This document shows, piece by piece, positions 34,714-43,036 of a stretch of DNA of 64,000 nucleotides (positions within the stretch are counted from its first letter, which is position 1; each line of letters begins with the position of its first letter). This stretch comes from Hyphomicrobiales bacterium (GTDB lineage: Bacteria > Pseudomonadota > Alphaproteobacteria > Rhizobiales > Beijerinckiaceae): assembly GCA_027484605.1 (NCBI GenBank), contig JAIXSR010000089.1, positions 1 through 64,000 on the forward strand. Direction: 5' to 3'. The notes beneath the pieces are model-generated. The model searched no databases. It was not told the origin of the DNA and saw only the letters and a list, made by a program, of their open reading frames with translations. The position numbers and the translations under genes are program-made.

Positions 34714-35918
34714 CCGTGATCGCGCCGCTTGCCGGGATCCGGGTCGTCGAATTCTCCCACATGGTCATGGGGCCGAGCTGCGGGCTGGTCCTCGCCGATC
34801 TCGGCGCAGATGTGATCAAGGTCGAACCGGCCGGTGCCGGCGACAATACCCGCCGCCTCGCCGGATCGGGCGCGGGCTTCTTCGTCAGCTTCAACCGCAA
34901 CAAGCGCTCGATCGCGATTGACCTGAAGACGCCGCGCGGCCTCGCCCTGGTCCGCCGCTTCATCGCCTCGGCGGATGTGATGACCGAGAATTTCCGTCCC
35001 GGCGCGCTGGAAGCACTCGGCCTCGGATACGAGGCGCTCAGGGCCGGAAACCCCCGGCTGATCCATTGCTCGCTCAAGGGTTTCCTCACCGGGCCCTACG
35101 AGCATCGCGCCGCCCTCGACGAGGTGGTGCAGATGCTCGGCGGCCTCGCCTACATGACCGGCCCGCCCGGCCGGCCACTCCGGGCCGGCGCCTCGGTCAA
35201 CGACATCATGGGCGGCATGTTCGCCGCGATCGGCATCCTCGCCGCGCTCAACGAGCGGCATGCCACGGGGCGGGGCCGCTCGGTCAGGGCGGGCCTGTTC
35301 GAGAACTGCATCTACCTGATGTCGACCCACATGATGCAGTTCGCCGTCACCGGAAAGCCGGCCGCGCCGATGCCGAACCGGCTCGCGGCCTGGGCGGTGT
35401 ATGACGTGTTCGACATGGCCGATGGCAGCCAGGTCTTCATTGGCGTGGTCTCGGATACGCAATGGTCGGCCTTCTGCGCGGCCTTCGGGCTGGCGGACCT
35501 GCTGTCCGACCCCGCCCTTGCCACCAACCGGGACCGCGTTCTGGCGCGCGAGCGTTTCATGCCCCGCCTGCATGCCCTGTTCGCCAGCCGCCCGCGCGCG
35601 GAAATCCTGGCCGAATGCGAGCGGATCGGCCTGCCCTTCGCGCCGATCAACCGCCCCGAGGACATGTTCGACGATCCCCATCTCAACCATCCCGGCGCGA
35701 TGGTGCCGGTGACGATCCCCGGCGGCGCCTCCGCGCGGGTGCCGGCCCTGCCGCTCGAATTCGACGGCGAAAGGCCCGGCCTCCGGCACGACATCCCGCG
35801 GGCGGGGGAGCAGGGCGCCGAGCTCTGCCGCGAACTCGGCCTCGGCGAGGCCGAGATCAGCGAGCTGATCGCCGCCGGGATTCTCACGGTCGAGGGCGCG
35901 GCGACCCCACCGACCTGA
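34710..35918 (+). CDS. Class III CoA-transferase (CaiB/BaiF family)
   Basis: A 402-residue CoA-transferase. The N-terminus LAGIRVVEFSHMVMGPSCGLVLADLGADVIKVE is typical. The catalytic Asp is Asp165 in ASVNDIMGGM. The middle repeats (YDVFDMADGSQVFIGVVSD) and GLPFAPINRPEDMFDDPHLNH complete the family pattern. It forms interlocked dimers and moves CoA from a donor such as succinyl-CoA to a carboxylic acid. Overlap with the lyase gene (ATGA) suggests that it supplies the CoA ester that the lyase cleaves. Ten bases separate its stop from the convergent AA_synth gene. Confidence 0.9.
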   Translation: MTVIAPLAGIRVVEFSHMVMGPSCGLVLADLGADVIKVEPAGAGDNTRRLAGSGAGFFVSFNRNKRSIAIDLKTPRGLALVRRFIASADVMTENFRPGALEALGLGYEALRAGNPRLIHCSLKGFLTGPYEHRAALDEVVQMLGGLAYMTGPPGRPLRAGASVNDIMGGMFAAIGILAALNERHATGRGRSVRAGLFENCIYLMSTHMMQFAVTGKPAAPMPNRLAAWAVYDVFDMADGSQVFIGVVSDTQWSAFCAAFGLADLLSDPALATNRDRVLARERFMPRLHALFASRPRAEILAECERIGLPFAPINRPEDMFDDPHLNHPGAMVPVTIPGGASARVPALPLEFDGERPGLRHDIPRAGEQGAELCRELGLGEAEISELIAAGILTVEGAATPPT

Positions 35919-35927
35919 TGGCCCGCC

Positions 35928-36518
35928 CTAGCGCAGGCCGTCCCATTTGCTGATCTCGGATTGCTGCAATCCGCCCATGCGCGCATGCGGGCGGCCGCCG
36001 GTCGTCATGGCCAGCACGAACATCAGCTCGTCCGCACGCGGCGAATCCGGCACCACCACGGTCACGCCATCGAAATGCGAACGCACGTAGGCGGCATTGC
36101 GGTGATGGATCGGCACATCGAGCGGGGTGCCGATGGCACCGATCTTCGTCATCGAGGGCACGATGGCAAGCGCCTTGCCCAGCAATTCGCGCATCGCATA
36201 GCCGCCGGGCACATGCCAGAGCGCGCCATGCTCGATCTCGCCATTGGATCCGATCAATGAACCCTTGCCATAGGCCTCGACCTCGGCGGGCTTGATGCCC
36301 ATGGCCGCACAAAGGCGCATCGAGCATTCGAGCCCGAGCGGCTTCAGCAGGTCCATGAAGGGCTGCAGCTCCGGATGATAGGCGCCGGCGAAAGGATTGC
36401 GGAGGATGCAGGCCACCCATCCATGCCGGATCGGCCTGTCGAGGACCGGCCCGCCATCATGGCGCACTTCCTCGACGAAAACCGCGATCTTGCGGACATT
36501 CACGGTGAGATCGACCAT
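35928..36518 (-). CDS. AA_synth (DUF1185) family protein
   Basis: A 196-residue soluble protein matching the AA_synth/DUF1185 family as I recall it: VRKIAVFVEEVRHDGGPVLDRP at the start, AVACILRNPFAGAY-like WVACILRNPFAGAYHPEL, and SNGEIEHGALWHVPGGYAMRELLG. Its enzymatic activity is not known. GGAGG lies seven bases before the ATG, inside the end of the UPF0280 gene (19-base overlap). It is the last gene of the eight-gene operon with the molybdenum hydroxylase and 6-hydroxynicotinate-reductase homologue, so a late step on a ring-opened product is likely. Confidence 0.82.
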   Translation of the reverse strand: MVDLTVNVRKIAVFVEEVRHDGGPVLDRPIRHGWVACILRNPFAGAYHPELQPFMDLLKPLGLECSMRLCAAMGIKPAEVEAYGKGSLIGSNGEIEHGALWHVPGGYAMRELLGKALAIVPSMTKIGAIGTPLDVPIHHRNAAYVRSHFDGVTVVVPDSPRADELMFVLAMTTGGRPHARMGGLQQSEISKWDGLR

Positions 36519-37441
36519 GGTATTTCCTCCCGGCCCGTGGCGGGCATGCTGATGGTGAGTGTCGAATCGGAGTGTGACAGGGCATGGCCCGCGCCGGCCT
36601 GCGGGCCGACAAGCCGATGCTCGCCCTGAAGGCTGAGGGCGGCGGCGCGGATCAGGCCACGCCCGATCAGGGCCCCGGCGAGGGCGGCGCCGGCGGCCAG
36701 CGCCTGCCGCGCAGCTTCGGCCCCCAGCGGCGGAACCGCCACCGTGACCGGCCTGTCGCCGAGATCGCTGTCCGGATCAAGGGCGATGGCCGGCGCCCGC
36801 CGGATTGCCGGATGGCCGGGCAAATCGACGGCATTGGCCACGAGCGTGGCCGCGGCATCCGCCTCGGCGGCCGAGCCAGCAAGCACGGTGACACTGTCGG
36901 CAATGCCCAGCGAGAAGGATCGCCCCTGCGCACCGGATGTCGCGATGCCGCCGATCCCGTCCGCTTCCCTCAGGCGGATCGCGCCGTCCAGCGCCGGCAC
37001 CGGACCACGCGAGAAATCGGCGGCCACACCGATGGCGAGGGTCTCGCCCGGCGCGAGATGCAGGGCAATATCCCCCCCATTGTTCACGAACGCCCGCCGG
37101 AGCGATGCCGCACCGGTCATGGCGGCGAGAACCTCGTCGGCCACCGCGCCGGCAACCGCCGCCATCGGCGTCAGGAAAGCCGGCCGGTGCACCAGGCAGG
37201 CGGTGAGCATCCGCCCGGCGACCGGCCCCCGGAAGCGGCGCGCCGCTGTCGCGGCTTGGCGCAGTTCCGGCAATTCCGCCACCAATTCGCCGAGGATCGA
37301 CCCGAAGCGCCGGATAGCCGCCGCCTCGGCCGCCGCGACAGCCCCGGCCGTGCCCCAGGCCTTGAGGACAAGGTCGATCGGCCCATGCTGGAGATGCAGC
37401 CGCTCGCCGGTCAGGCGCTGGATCCGGGGCGGCTCCATCAT
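36500..37441 (-). CDS. UPF0280 family protein (ApbE superfamily)
   Basis: A 313-residue protein of the UPF0280 group (COG2122 as recalled), distantly related to the FMN transferase ApbE. Markers are LTPMAAVAGAVADEVLAAM, AFVNNGGDIALHL and GGIATSGAQGRSFSLGIADSVTVLA. The NNGGD motif corresponds to the ApbE nucleotide/metal site. It starts three bases after the MarR stop and overlaps the AA_synth gene. A role in attaching or handling flavin for the reductase of this operon is an inference; direct catalysis on a pathway intermediate is the alternative. Confidence 0.8.
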   Translation of the reverse strand: MMEPPRIQRLTGERLHLQHGPIDLVLKAWGTAGAVAAAEAAAIRRFGSILGELVAELPELRQAATAARRFRGPVAGRMLTACLVHRPAFLTPMAAVAGAVADEVLAAMTGAASLRRAFVNNGGDIALHLAPGETLAIGVAADFSRGPVPALDGAIRLREADGIGGIATSGAQGRSFSLGIADSVTVLAGSAAEADAAATLVANAVDLPGHPAIRRAPAIALDPDSDLGDRPVTVAVPPLGAEAARQALAAGAALAGALIGRGLIRAAALSLQGEHRLVGPQAGAGHALSHSDSTLTISMPATGREEIPWSISP

Positions 37442-37444
37442 GGT

Positions 37445-37918
37445 TCAGCCCAGCTTCTCGAGCAGGCGCACGATCTCGCGCTGCTCGCGTTCCGTCAGCG
37501 GCTCGAGCGTGCGCGCGGTGACCGTGGCCCCCTCGGCCTTCATCGCCAGGGTCAGGGCCCGGCCCTGCGGCGAGAGTTCGAGGATGACGAGCCGGGCATC
37601 ATTCGGATCGATGGCCTGCGTGAGCAGGCCGCGCTTCACCAGCCGTGCCGCGATGCCGAACATCGTGGCCGGATCGGCACCGACCGAGCGGCCGAGCTGG
37701 TTCTGCGAGGTCGGACCGAAATCATGCAGCTTGGCCAGGACCGCGAACTGGACCGGCGTCACCTCGAAATCACCCATCACCTGCTCGAAGATCGCACTGG
37801 CACGCTGATGGGCGCGGCGGATCAGATAGCCGATCTGCCGTTCGAGCACGTAATCCGCCACCGCATCCTCGGTGACCGCGGGAATGGGCTTCTCGATCTT
37901 GACGCGCCGCGCTTTCAT
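37445..37918 (-). CDS. MarR-family transcriptional regulator
   Basis: A 157-residue MarR-type repressor. A winged helix-turn-helix lies at about 50-115 (VTPVQFAVLAKLHDFGPTSQNQLGRSVGADPATMFGIAARLVKRGLL), with the wing motif DPNDARLVILELSPQG (DxRxxxxxLT-like). Dimerisation helices lie at both ends. It is cotranslated with the reductase gene (ATGA) inside the catabolic operon, so autoregulation is expected. Three palindromes with core TTCGTAGACGAA at the heads of the three nearby transcription units are its most likely targets. Confidence 0.9.
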   Translation of the reverse strand: MKARRVKIEKPIPAVTEDAVADYVLERQIGYLIRRAHQRASAIFEQVMGDFEVTPVQFAVLAKLHDFGPTSQNQLGRSVGADPATMFGIAARLVKRGLLTQAIDPNDARLVILELSPQGRALTLAMKAEGATVTARTLEPLTEREQREIVRLLEKLG

Positions 37919-39423
37919 CCGCCTCTCCCGAAGGGCCAGGGATTGTCATCCTGCCAGGGCTCGATTCGCGCCTCCGGTGCAATCTCCCGCAGGATATCGC
38001 CGATCGGGACGATATCGCCGGCATGCCCGCCAAGTTTCGCATAGAGATCGCGCGGGAGGGTGAACTCGATCGGCGCCACGATGGCAGGCGTCGGCACATA
38101 GCCGAAGGACCGGCCCGGCATCCGGGTGACATCGGCCATGACGGTGATGCCGCCGCCGGGCCAGAGATAGGCCGGCGCGCCGCCGAGGGTGACGCGCGTT
38201 TCCCCGCGCGCCACGGAGCGGGTCAGCAGGACCGGGTTCTCGGTCACCCCGGCCCGCAGGCTCCCGCCGGCCCCGGCCATGAACACCACCGAGCAGAGCG
38301 AGGGCTCGCAATTCTCCCCGATCCGGTCGACGACGGCCGCCACCGCCGCCGGCATCGGCGCCGGGACGGGCACGAGATTCTCGTCGAGAATGCAATAGAG
38401 CGCATCCTCGCCGGTGGTCGAGGTCAGCAGCAGCCTCAGGCCGGGCCAGGCCTGCGCCGGATCGATCTTCTGGATGATCGAGAGCGGATCGGAAATATCC
38501 GTCCCGCCCCAGCCAAGGCCCGGATTGGCAACCTGGAAATACCGGCCCGGCGTGGATTTCCGCCCGCGCACGCGAATGCCGGCCAGCCGCATGTCCAGGA
38601 CCTTGCCGGCCTGGTGCTCGGTGAGGACGCCGGTAATGTGATCATCGACGACGATCACCTCGTCGACATGGCCGAGCCATTGCCGGGCGAAGATCCCCAC
38701 CGTGGCCGAACCGCAGCCGACGCGCATCCGTTCCTCGGGCCGGCCATCGACGACGGGCGCCTTTCCGGCCTGGACGACGACCCCGTGGCCGCCATCGATC
38801 GTGAGCGTGACGGCCTCGCCCGAGCAGAGCCGGAGCATGGCATCGCAGGTGACATTGCCTTCCTTCTTCGAGCCGCCCGTGAGATGGCGCACCCCGCCGA
38901 TGGAGAGCATCTGCGAGCCGTATTCGGCGGTCGTCACATGGCCGACCTGCTCGCCATCGACCCGGATCGGCGCGGCCTCGGGGCCGAGATGGCGGTCGGT
39001 ATCGATCTTCACCTTCACGCCGCAATAGCTGAAGATCCCCTCCGTCACGACAGTGACCGTATCGACGCCGTCATGTTCGGCCGAGACGATGAAGGGCGCT
39101 GGCTTGTAATCCGGATAGGTCGTGCCCGCGCCGACGCCGCTCACGAAGGTGCGCGCCGGATCGAGCAGCGCGCCATCCCATTCGTTGCGGCCGAACTCGA
39201 CCAGCGGATTGCCGGCTTCGAGCGCCCGCTCGAGCAGGACCACCGGATCGGTGCGCACGAGCTTGCCATCCTCGTTCGCATAGCGCGAACACGCCCCGGA
39301 GCGCCCGGGCCGGATGCGGCAGAGCACGGGGCAGGCATCGCATCGCACGATGCCCTCCTCGCCTTCCGCCGCGCCGAATTTCTTCGACCGGGCCTCGCGC
39401 GAAAGCTGATCGACCGTGCTCAT
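37915..39423 (-). CDS. hnr: 6-hydroxynicotinate reductase homologue
   Basis: A 502-residue iron-sulfur protein matching what I know of 6-hydroxynicotinate reductase. The N-terminal Cys set is C28-x2-C31-x3-C35-x9-C45 (VRCDACPVLCRIRPG, then GACSRYANEDG), followed by TTYPDYKPAPF, ITGGSKKEGN-like LTGGSKKEGNVTCDAM, and VGCGSATVGIFA. In anaerobic nicotinate breakdown this enzyme reduces 6-hydroxynicotinate to 1,4,5,6-tetrahydro-6-oxonicotinate with reduced ferredoxin. Here it lies directly after the molybdenum hydroxylase gene (ATGA overlap) and before marR. A ferredoxin-NADP reductase gene under a similar operator could recharge ferredoxin. The true substrate may be another N-heterocycle. Confidence 0.8.
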   Translation of the reverse strand: MSTVDQLSREARSKKFGAAEGEEGIVRCDACPVLCRIRPGRSGACSRYANEDGKLVRTDPVVLLERALEAGNPLVEFGRNEWDGALLDPARTFVSGVGAGTTYPDYKPAPFIVSAEHDGVDTVTVVTEGIFSYCGVKVKIDTDRHLGPEAAPIRVDGEQVGHVTTAEYGSQMLSIGGVRHLTGGSKKEGNVTCDAMLRLCSGEAVTLTIDGGHGVVVQAGKAPVVDGRPEERMRVGCGSATVGIFARQWLGHVDEVIVVDDHITGVLTEHQAGKVLDMRLAGIRVRGRKSTPGRYFQVANPGLGWGGTDISDPLSIIQKIDPAQAWPGLRLLLTSTTGEDALYCILDENLVPVPAPMPAAVAAVVDRIGENCEPSLCSVVFMAGAGGSLRAGVTENPVLLTRSVARGETRVTLGGAPAYLWPGGGITVMADVTRMPGRSFGYVPTPAIVAPIEFTLPRDLYAKLGGHAGDIVPIGDILREIAPEARIEPWQDDNPWPFGRGG

Positions 39424-42173
39424 GACCGGGCTCCCTTCGCCTGAAGCGCCTCGAAGAGCCGGTGCGGCAGGACTGGCACGCGGCAGATCCGCGCGCCAGT
39501 CGCATGCCGGATCGCCGAGAGGATAGCCGGCGCCGTCGCGACAAGGGCCGGCTCGCCGACGCCCTTTGCGCCGAAGGGTCCTTCCGGCTCCGGATCCTCG
39601 ATGAGATGGATCGTGATCTCCGGCATGTCGCCCACGGTCGGGATCAGGTAATCGTGGAGGTTCTCGGTCCGGCCGGGGATGAATTCCTCCATCAGCGCGA
39701 GGCCGAGACCCTGCGCGATCCCGCCATGGATCTGTCCTTCGGTCAGGGTCGGGTTCACGGCCCGCCCGACATCATGCGCGGCCACGATCCGCCGGACCTT
39801 CACCGTGCCGAGCAGCATGTCCACCTCGACCTCGGCCACCTGGGCCGCAAAGCCATAGGTGGCATAGGGCACGCCCTGCCCCCTCGCATCCAGCCCGGTC
39901 GTCGGCGGGTCATAGGTGCCCCGTCCGACCAGCACGAAGCCTTCGTCATCGCGCGGCAGCGCCGCGAGATCGACCCGGCGGCTGGCCTCGCCGTCGCGGA
40001 TCAGCAGCGTGGCGCCCTCCAGCGCCAGCCGGGCCTCCGGCCCGGCATTGCCCAGCGCGAGAATGGCCCGGCGCAGGTCGAGCCCGGCCAGCCTTGCGGC
40101 ATTGCCGGAAACGAAGGTCTGGCGCGAGGCGGAAGTCTTGCCGGCATCCTCGGTGAGATCGGTATCGCCGATCACCGACTCGAAGGCGGCCGGCGGCAGG
40201 CCCAGCGCCTCGGCGGCGATCTGCAGCAGGACGGTGGTCGAGCCCTGCCCGATATCGACGGCCCCGTTGAAGAAGACCAGACGCCCGTCCGGCAGCAGCG
40301 CGATCCGCATCGTCGAGGGGTTCGACATCGAGGTATTGCCGCAGCCATACCACATGCAGGCCACGCCCGCGCCGCGCCGGAACCGCGTGGCCCCGGCATT
40401 GAAGGCCTCGGCTTCGGCCTCGAATGTCCGGAAGGCGTCCTCCACGGCATCGAGGCATTCCGGCAGGCCGGCCGAGGCATGCAGCACCTGCCCGCTCGGC
40501 GTCCGGTCACCATGGCCCAGCGCATTGCGCCGGCGGATGGCCCAGCGCGACAGGCCGAGCTGCAGGGCCAGGTCGTCCAGCAGGGTCTCGTTGGCAATGG
40601 CGGCCTGCGGCACGCCGAAGCCGCGGAAAGCCCCGGCCGGCGTCTCGTTGGTATAGACCGCCCGCGTCCGGTTGCGGACATGGGGCACCTTGTAGGGCCC
40701 GGTCGCGTGGATCGGCACGCGGTTGGCCACGGTCGGCCCCCAGGAGGCATAGGCGCCGGTATTGAAATCGCCGGTCATCTCATAGGCGAGAAGATGGCCC
40801 TCGGCATCGGCGGAGGCCCGCGCCCGGATCGAGGCGGGATGGCGCTTCGTCGTCGAGGCCATGCTTTCCGGCCGCGTATAGATGATGCGCACCGGCCGGC
40901 CGAGCTGCCAGGCCGCCACGGCAAGCAGCGGCTGCACCGAGACATCGAGCTTGCCGCCGAAGCCGCCGCCGCAGGCCGTCGGGCGGATCCGCACGGCGGC
41001 CTTGGGAATCCCCAGAACCCGGGCCACCTCTTCCTGGTCCATCACCGGGGCCTGCGTGCAGGCGCTGATCTCGATCCGGTCGCCCAGGCGCACGGCAAAG
41101 CCGGCTTCCGGCTCGATATAGGCATGCTCGACGAACGCCGTCTCGAAGGCGCCTTCCGCCGTGACCGCCGCTGCGGCATGGCCGGCCTCGACATCCCCGC
41201 ATTCGAGATAGCCGCGGGTCAGCACATTGTCCGGCACCTTGGCATGCAGCACCGGCGCCCCGGGCGCGAGCCCCATGCCGACACCGATCACCGCCTCTTC
41301 CGGATGCCATTCGATCGGCAGGTCGGCATCCCGCACCGCCTCGACAGCCTCGCGCGTGCCGGCCAGGGCCAGCACCGCCTCGCCGCGGAAGCGGACAAAG
41401 CCATCAGCAAGGACCGGCTGGTCCTTGATGGTCGGGAAGATCCCGAAACTGTTCTCCCCTGGCACGTCTTTCGCGGTGAGGATCGCCACGAGGCCCGGTA
41501 CCCGGTCGAGGACGGGCCGGCAATCGCCGAGGGTGAAGCGCGCGCTGGCATGCGGCGAGCGCAGGATCCGGAGGTACAGCGCATCCCCGGGCGCGGAATC
41601 GGCGCCGAAAAGATCGATGCCCTCCACTTTCGGCCGCCCGTCGACACGGGCGATCCGGGCGCCGAACGCGCCTTCCGGATCCTGCACCGGCAGGCCGCCG
41701 CCGCGGGCGACATCGAGAATGGCCTCGACGATCTTCACATAGCCGGTGCAGCGGCAGAGCACCCCGCCCAGTGCGTCCTCGATGGCGGCGCGCCCGGCCT
41801 GCGGATCCTTCATCAGGCAATCCGCCGCGGCCATGATCATCCCCGGCGTGCAGATGCCGCATTGCGCGGCGCCATGGGCGAGGAACGCCTCCTTGAGGCG
41901 CCGGATCAGCCCGTCTCCATCCTCGCCCTCGATGGTGAGGACCGGAACATCCTCGGCCTGGGCCACCGGAATCAGGCAGGAACAGGCCTGCACGCCATCC
42001 ACGAGCACCGTGCAGGCCCCGCAATCGCCGGCCTCGCAGCCGATCTTGGTGCCGGTCAGGCCGAGATGGTCGCGCAGCACCTCCGAGAGCGGCGTGAACG
42101 GGTCGGCCGTCACTGCATGCGGCTGGTTGTTGACGATCAGGCGCAGGGGCCGCGTCTTGGATCGGTCAAGCAT
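39420..42173 (-). CDS. Molybdenum hydroxylase: fused [2Fe-2S] and Mo-cofactor subunits
   Basis: A 917-residue xanthine-dehydrogenase-family chain. The N-terminal ferredoxin domain has C46, C51, C54 and C66; the helical second cluster domain has C105, C108, C140 and C142 (CGIC and CRC). From about 170 the Mo-cofactor part follows: GGGFGGKLD, AFRGFGVPQA, and near the C-terminus GAKGVGEPAL with the base Glu. Small and large subunits, usually separate in bacteria, are fused here as in aldehyde oxidoreductase; the FAD subunit is encoded by the next gene upstream (TGATG overlap). Such enzymes hydroxylate N-heterocycles beside the ring nitrogen using water. Neighbouring genes favour a nicotinate-like or pyrimidine-like substrate. 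Confidence 0.9.
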   Translation of the reverse strand: MLDRSKTRPLRLIVNNQPHAVTADPFTPLSEVLRDHLGLTGTKIGCEAGDCGACTVLVDGVQACSCLIPVAQAEDVPVLTIEGEDGDGLIRRLKEAFLAHGAAQCGICTPGMIMAAADCLMKDPQAGRAAIEDALGGVLCRCTGYVKIVEAILDVARGGGLPVQDPEGAFGARIARVDGRPKVEGIDLFGADSAPGDALYLRILRSPHASARFTLGDCRPVLDRVPGLVAILTAKDVPGENSFGIFPTIKDQPVLADGFVRFRGEAVLALAGTREAVEAVRDADLPIEWHPEEAVIGVGMGLAPGAPVLHAKVPDNVLTRGYLECGDVEAGHAAAAVTAEGAFETAFVEHAYIEPEAGFAVRLGDRIEISACTQAPVMDQEEVARVLGIPKAAVRIRPTACGGGFGGKLDVSVQPLLAVAAWQLGRPVRIIYTRPESMASTTKRHPASIRARASADAEGHLLAYEMTGDFNTGAYASWGPTVANRVPIHATGPYKVPHVRNRTRAVYTNETPAGAFRGFGVPQAAIANETLLDDLALQLGLSRWAIRRRNALGHGDRTPSGQVLHASAGLPECLDAVEDAFRTFEAEAEAFNAGATRFRRGAGVACMWYGCGNTSMSNPSTMRIALLPDGRLVFFNGAVDIGQGSTTVLLQIAAEALGLPPAAFESVIGDTDLTEDAGKTSASRQTFVSGNAARLAGLDLRRAILALGNAGPEARLALEGATLLIRDGEASRRVDLAALPRDDEGFVLVGRGTYDPPTTGLDARGQGVPYATYGFAAQVAEVEVDMLLGTVKVRRIVAAHDVGRAVNPTLTEGQIHGGIAQGLGLALMEEFIPGRTENLHDYLIPTVGDMPEITIHLIEDPEPEGPFGAKGVGEPALVATAPAILSAIRHATGARICRVPVLPHRLFEALQAKGARS

Positions 42174-43036
42174 CAGGCAGCCCTCCTGGCGGTTTCCTGG
42201 TGGATCCGGGCCAGGGCGTCGCGCACGAGATGCAGCGCCACTTCGCGGCGATACTCGGCACTGGCCCGGACATCGGAAATGGGAACGAGATGCGCGAGAT
42301 GCGCGGCCTCGACACGCCGGGGCGCCGTGGCGAGCCGCTCGCCGGCCAGGGCCGCCTCGAGGCCCGGCAGCCGCAGCGCGACCGGCGAACAGGCGCCGAT
42401 CGCGATGCGCGCCGCGGCAATCCGGTCCTGCGCGTCGAGTTCGACAATCGCCGCCACCATGGCGATGGAGATGACGAGCGAATGGCGCGCGCCCAGCTTG
42501 ACGAAGGCCGCGCGGGCGGGCGGGCCCTTCGGCACGACGAGCGCGGTGACGATCTCGTCGGGACGGAGGGCGATCTGCCGGTAACCGGTCAGGAAATCGG
42601 CAACCGGCAGAAGGCGCCGGCCGGCCTGCGAGGACAGCTCGACCCCGGCATCGAGCGCCATCAGGTTGGGAATGCCATCGCCTGCCGGCGAGGCAGTGCA
42701 GAGATTCCCCGCCAGCGTTCCGCGATTCTGCACCTGCTGTCCGCCGACATGGCGCGAGGCTTCCTTCAGCCCGTCGAAAAGCAGCGGCAGCGGGGCATCG
42801 GCCAGCGCCGCCCAGGTCACCATGGACCCGATCCGCCAGCCCGCCTCGTCTTCCGTGATCGCATCGAGGCCCGGCAGGGCGGAAAGGTCGAGGATATCCG
42901 CCCTCGAGGCATCACCCCAGGCCTTGCGCTGCGCGAAGGCGGGGTAGATATCCGTGCCGCCCGCCATCAGGATGACGCGGCGTTCGGCGCGGATGGCCAA
43001 GGCCTCCGCAAGATCGGTCGGTCGGTCATACCGCAT
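42173..43036 (-). CDS. Molybdenum hydroxylase FAD-binding subunit (XdhB/CoxM-like)
   Basis: A 287-residue subunit with the PCMH-type FAD fold. ILMAGGTDIYPAF at about 22-34 binds the FAD pyrophosphate, GGQQVQNRGTLAGNLCTASPAGD at about 98-120 is the second FAD motif, and a CO-dehydrogenase flavoprotein C-terminal domain follows (LGARHSLVISIAMVAAIVEL). It passes electrons from the 2Fe-2S clusters of the fused partner to NAD+ or another acceptor. It overlaps hyuB before it and the large subunit after it by single-base-step TGATG junctions, which supports fixed stoichiometry. Confidence 0.9.
   Translation of the reverse strand: MRYDRPTDLAEALAIRAERRVILMAGGTDIYPAFAQRKAWGDASRADILDLSALPGLDAITEDEAGWRIGSMVTWAALADAPLPLLFDGLKEASRHVGGQQVQNRGTLAGNLCTASPAGDGIPNLMALDAGVELSSQAGRRLLPVADFLTGYRQIALRPDEIVTALVVPKGPPARAAFVKLGARHSLVISIAMVAAIVELDAQDRIAAARIAIGACSPVALRLPGLEAALAGERLATAPRRVEAAHLAHLVPISDVRASAEYRREVALHLVRDALARIHQETARRAA

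Noticed and set aside
39462-42584. Open frame of about 1040 codons opposite the molybdenum hydroxylase genes
   Set aside because: It is antisense to well-supported genes, shows no recognisable domain and has no ribosome-binding site.
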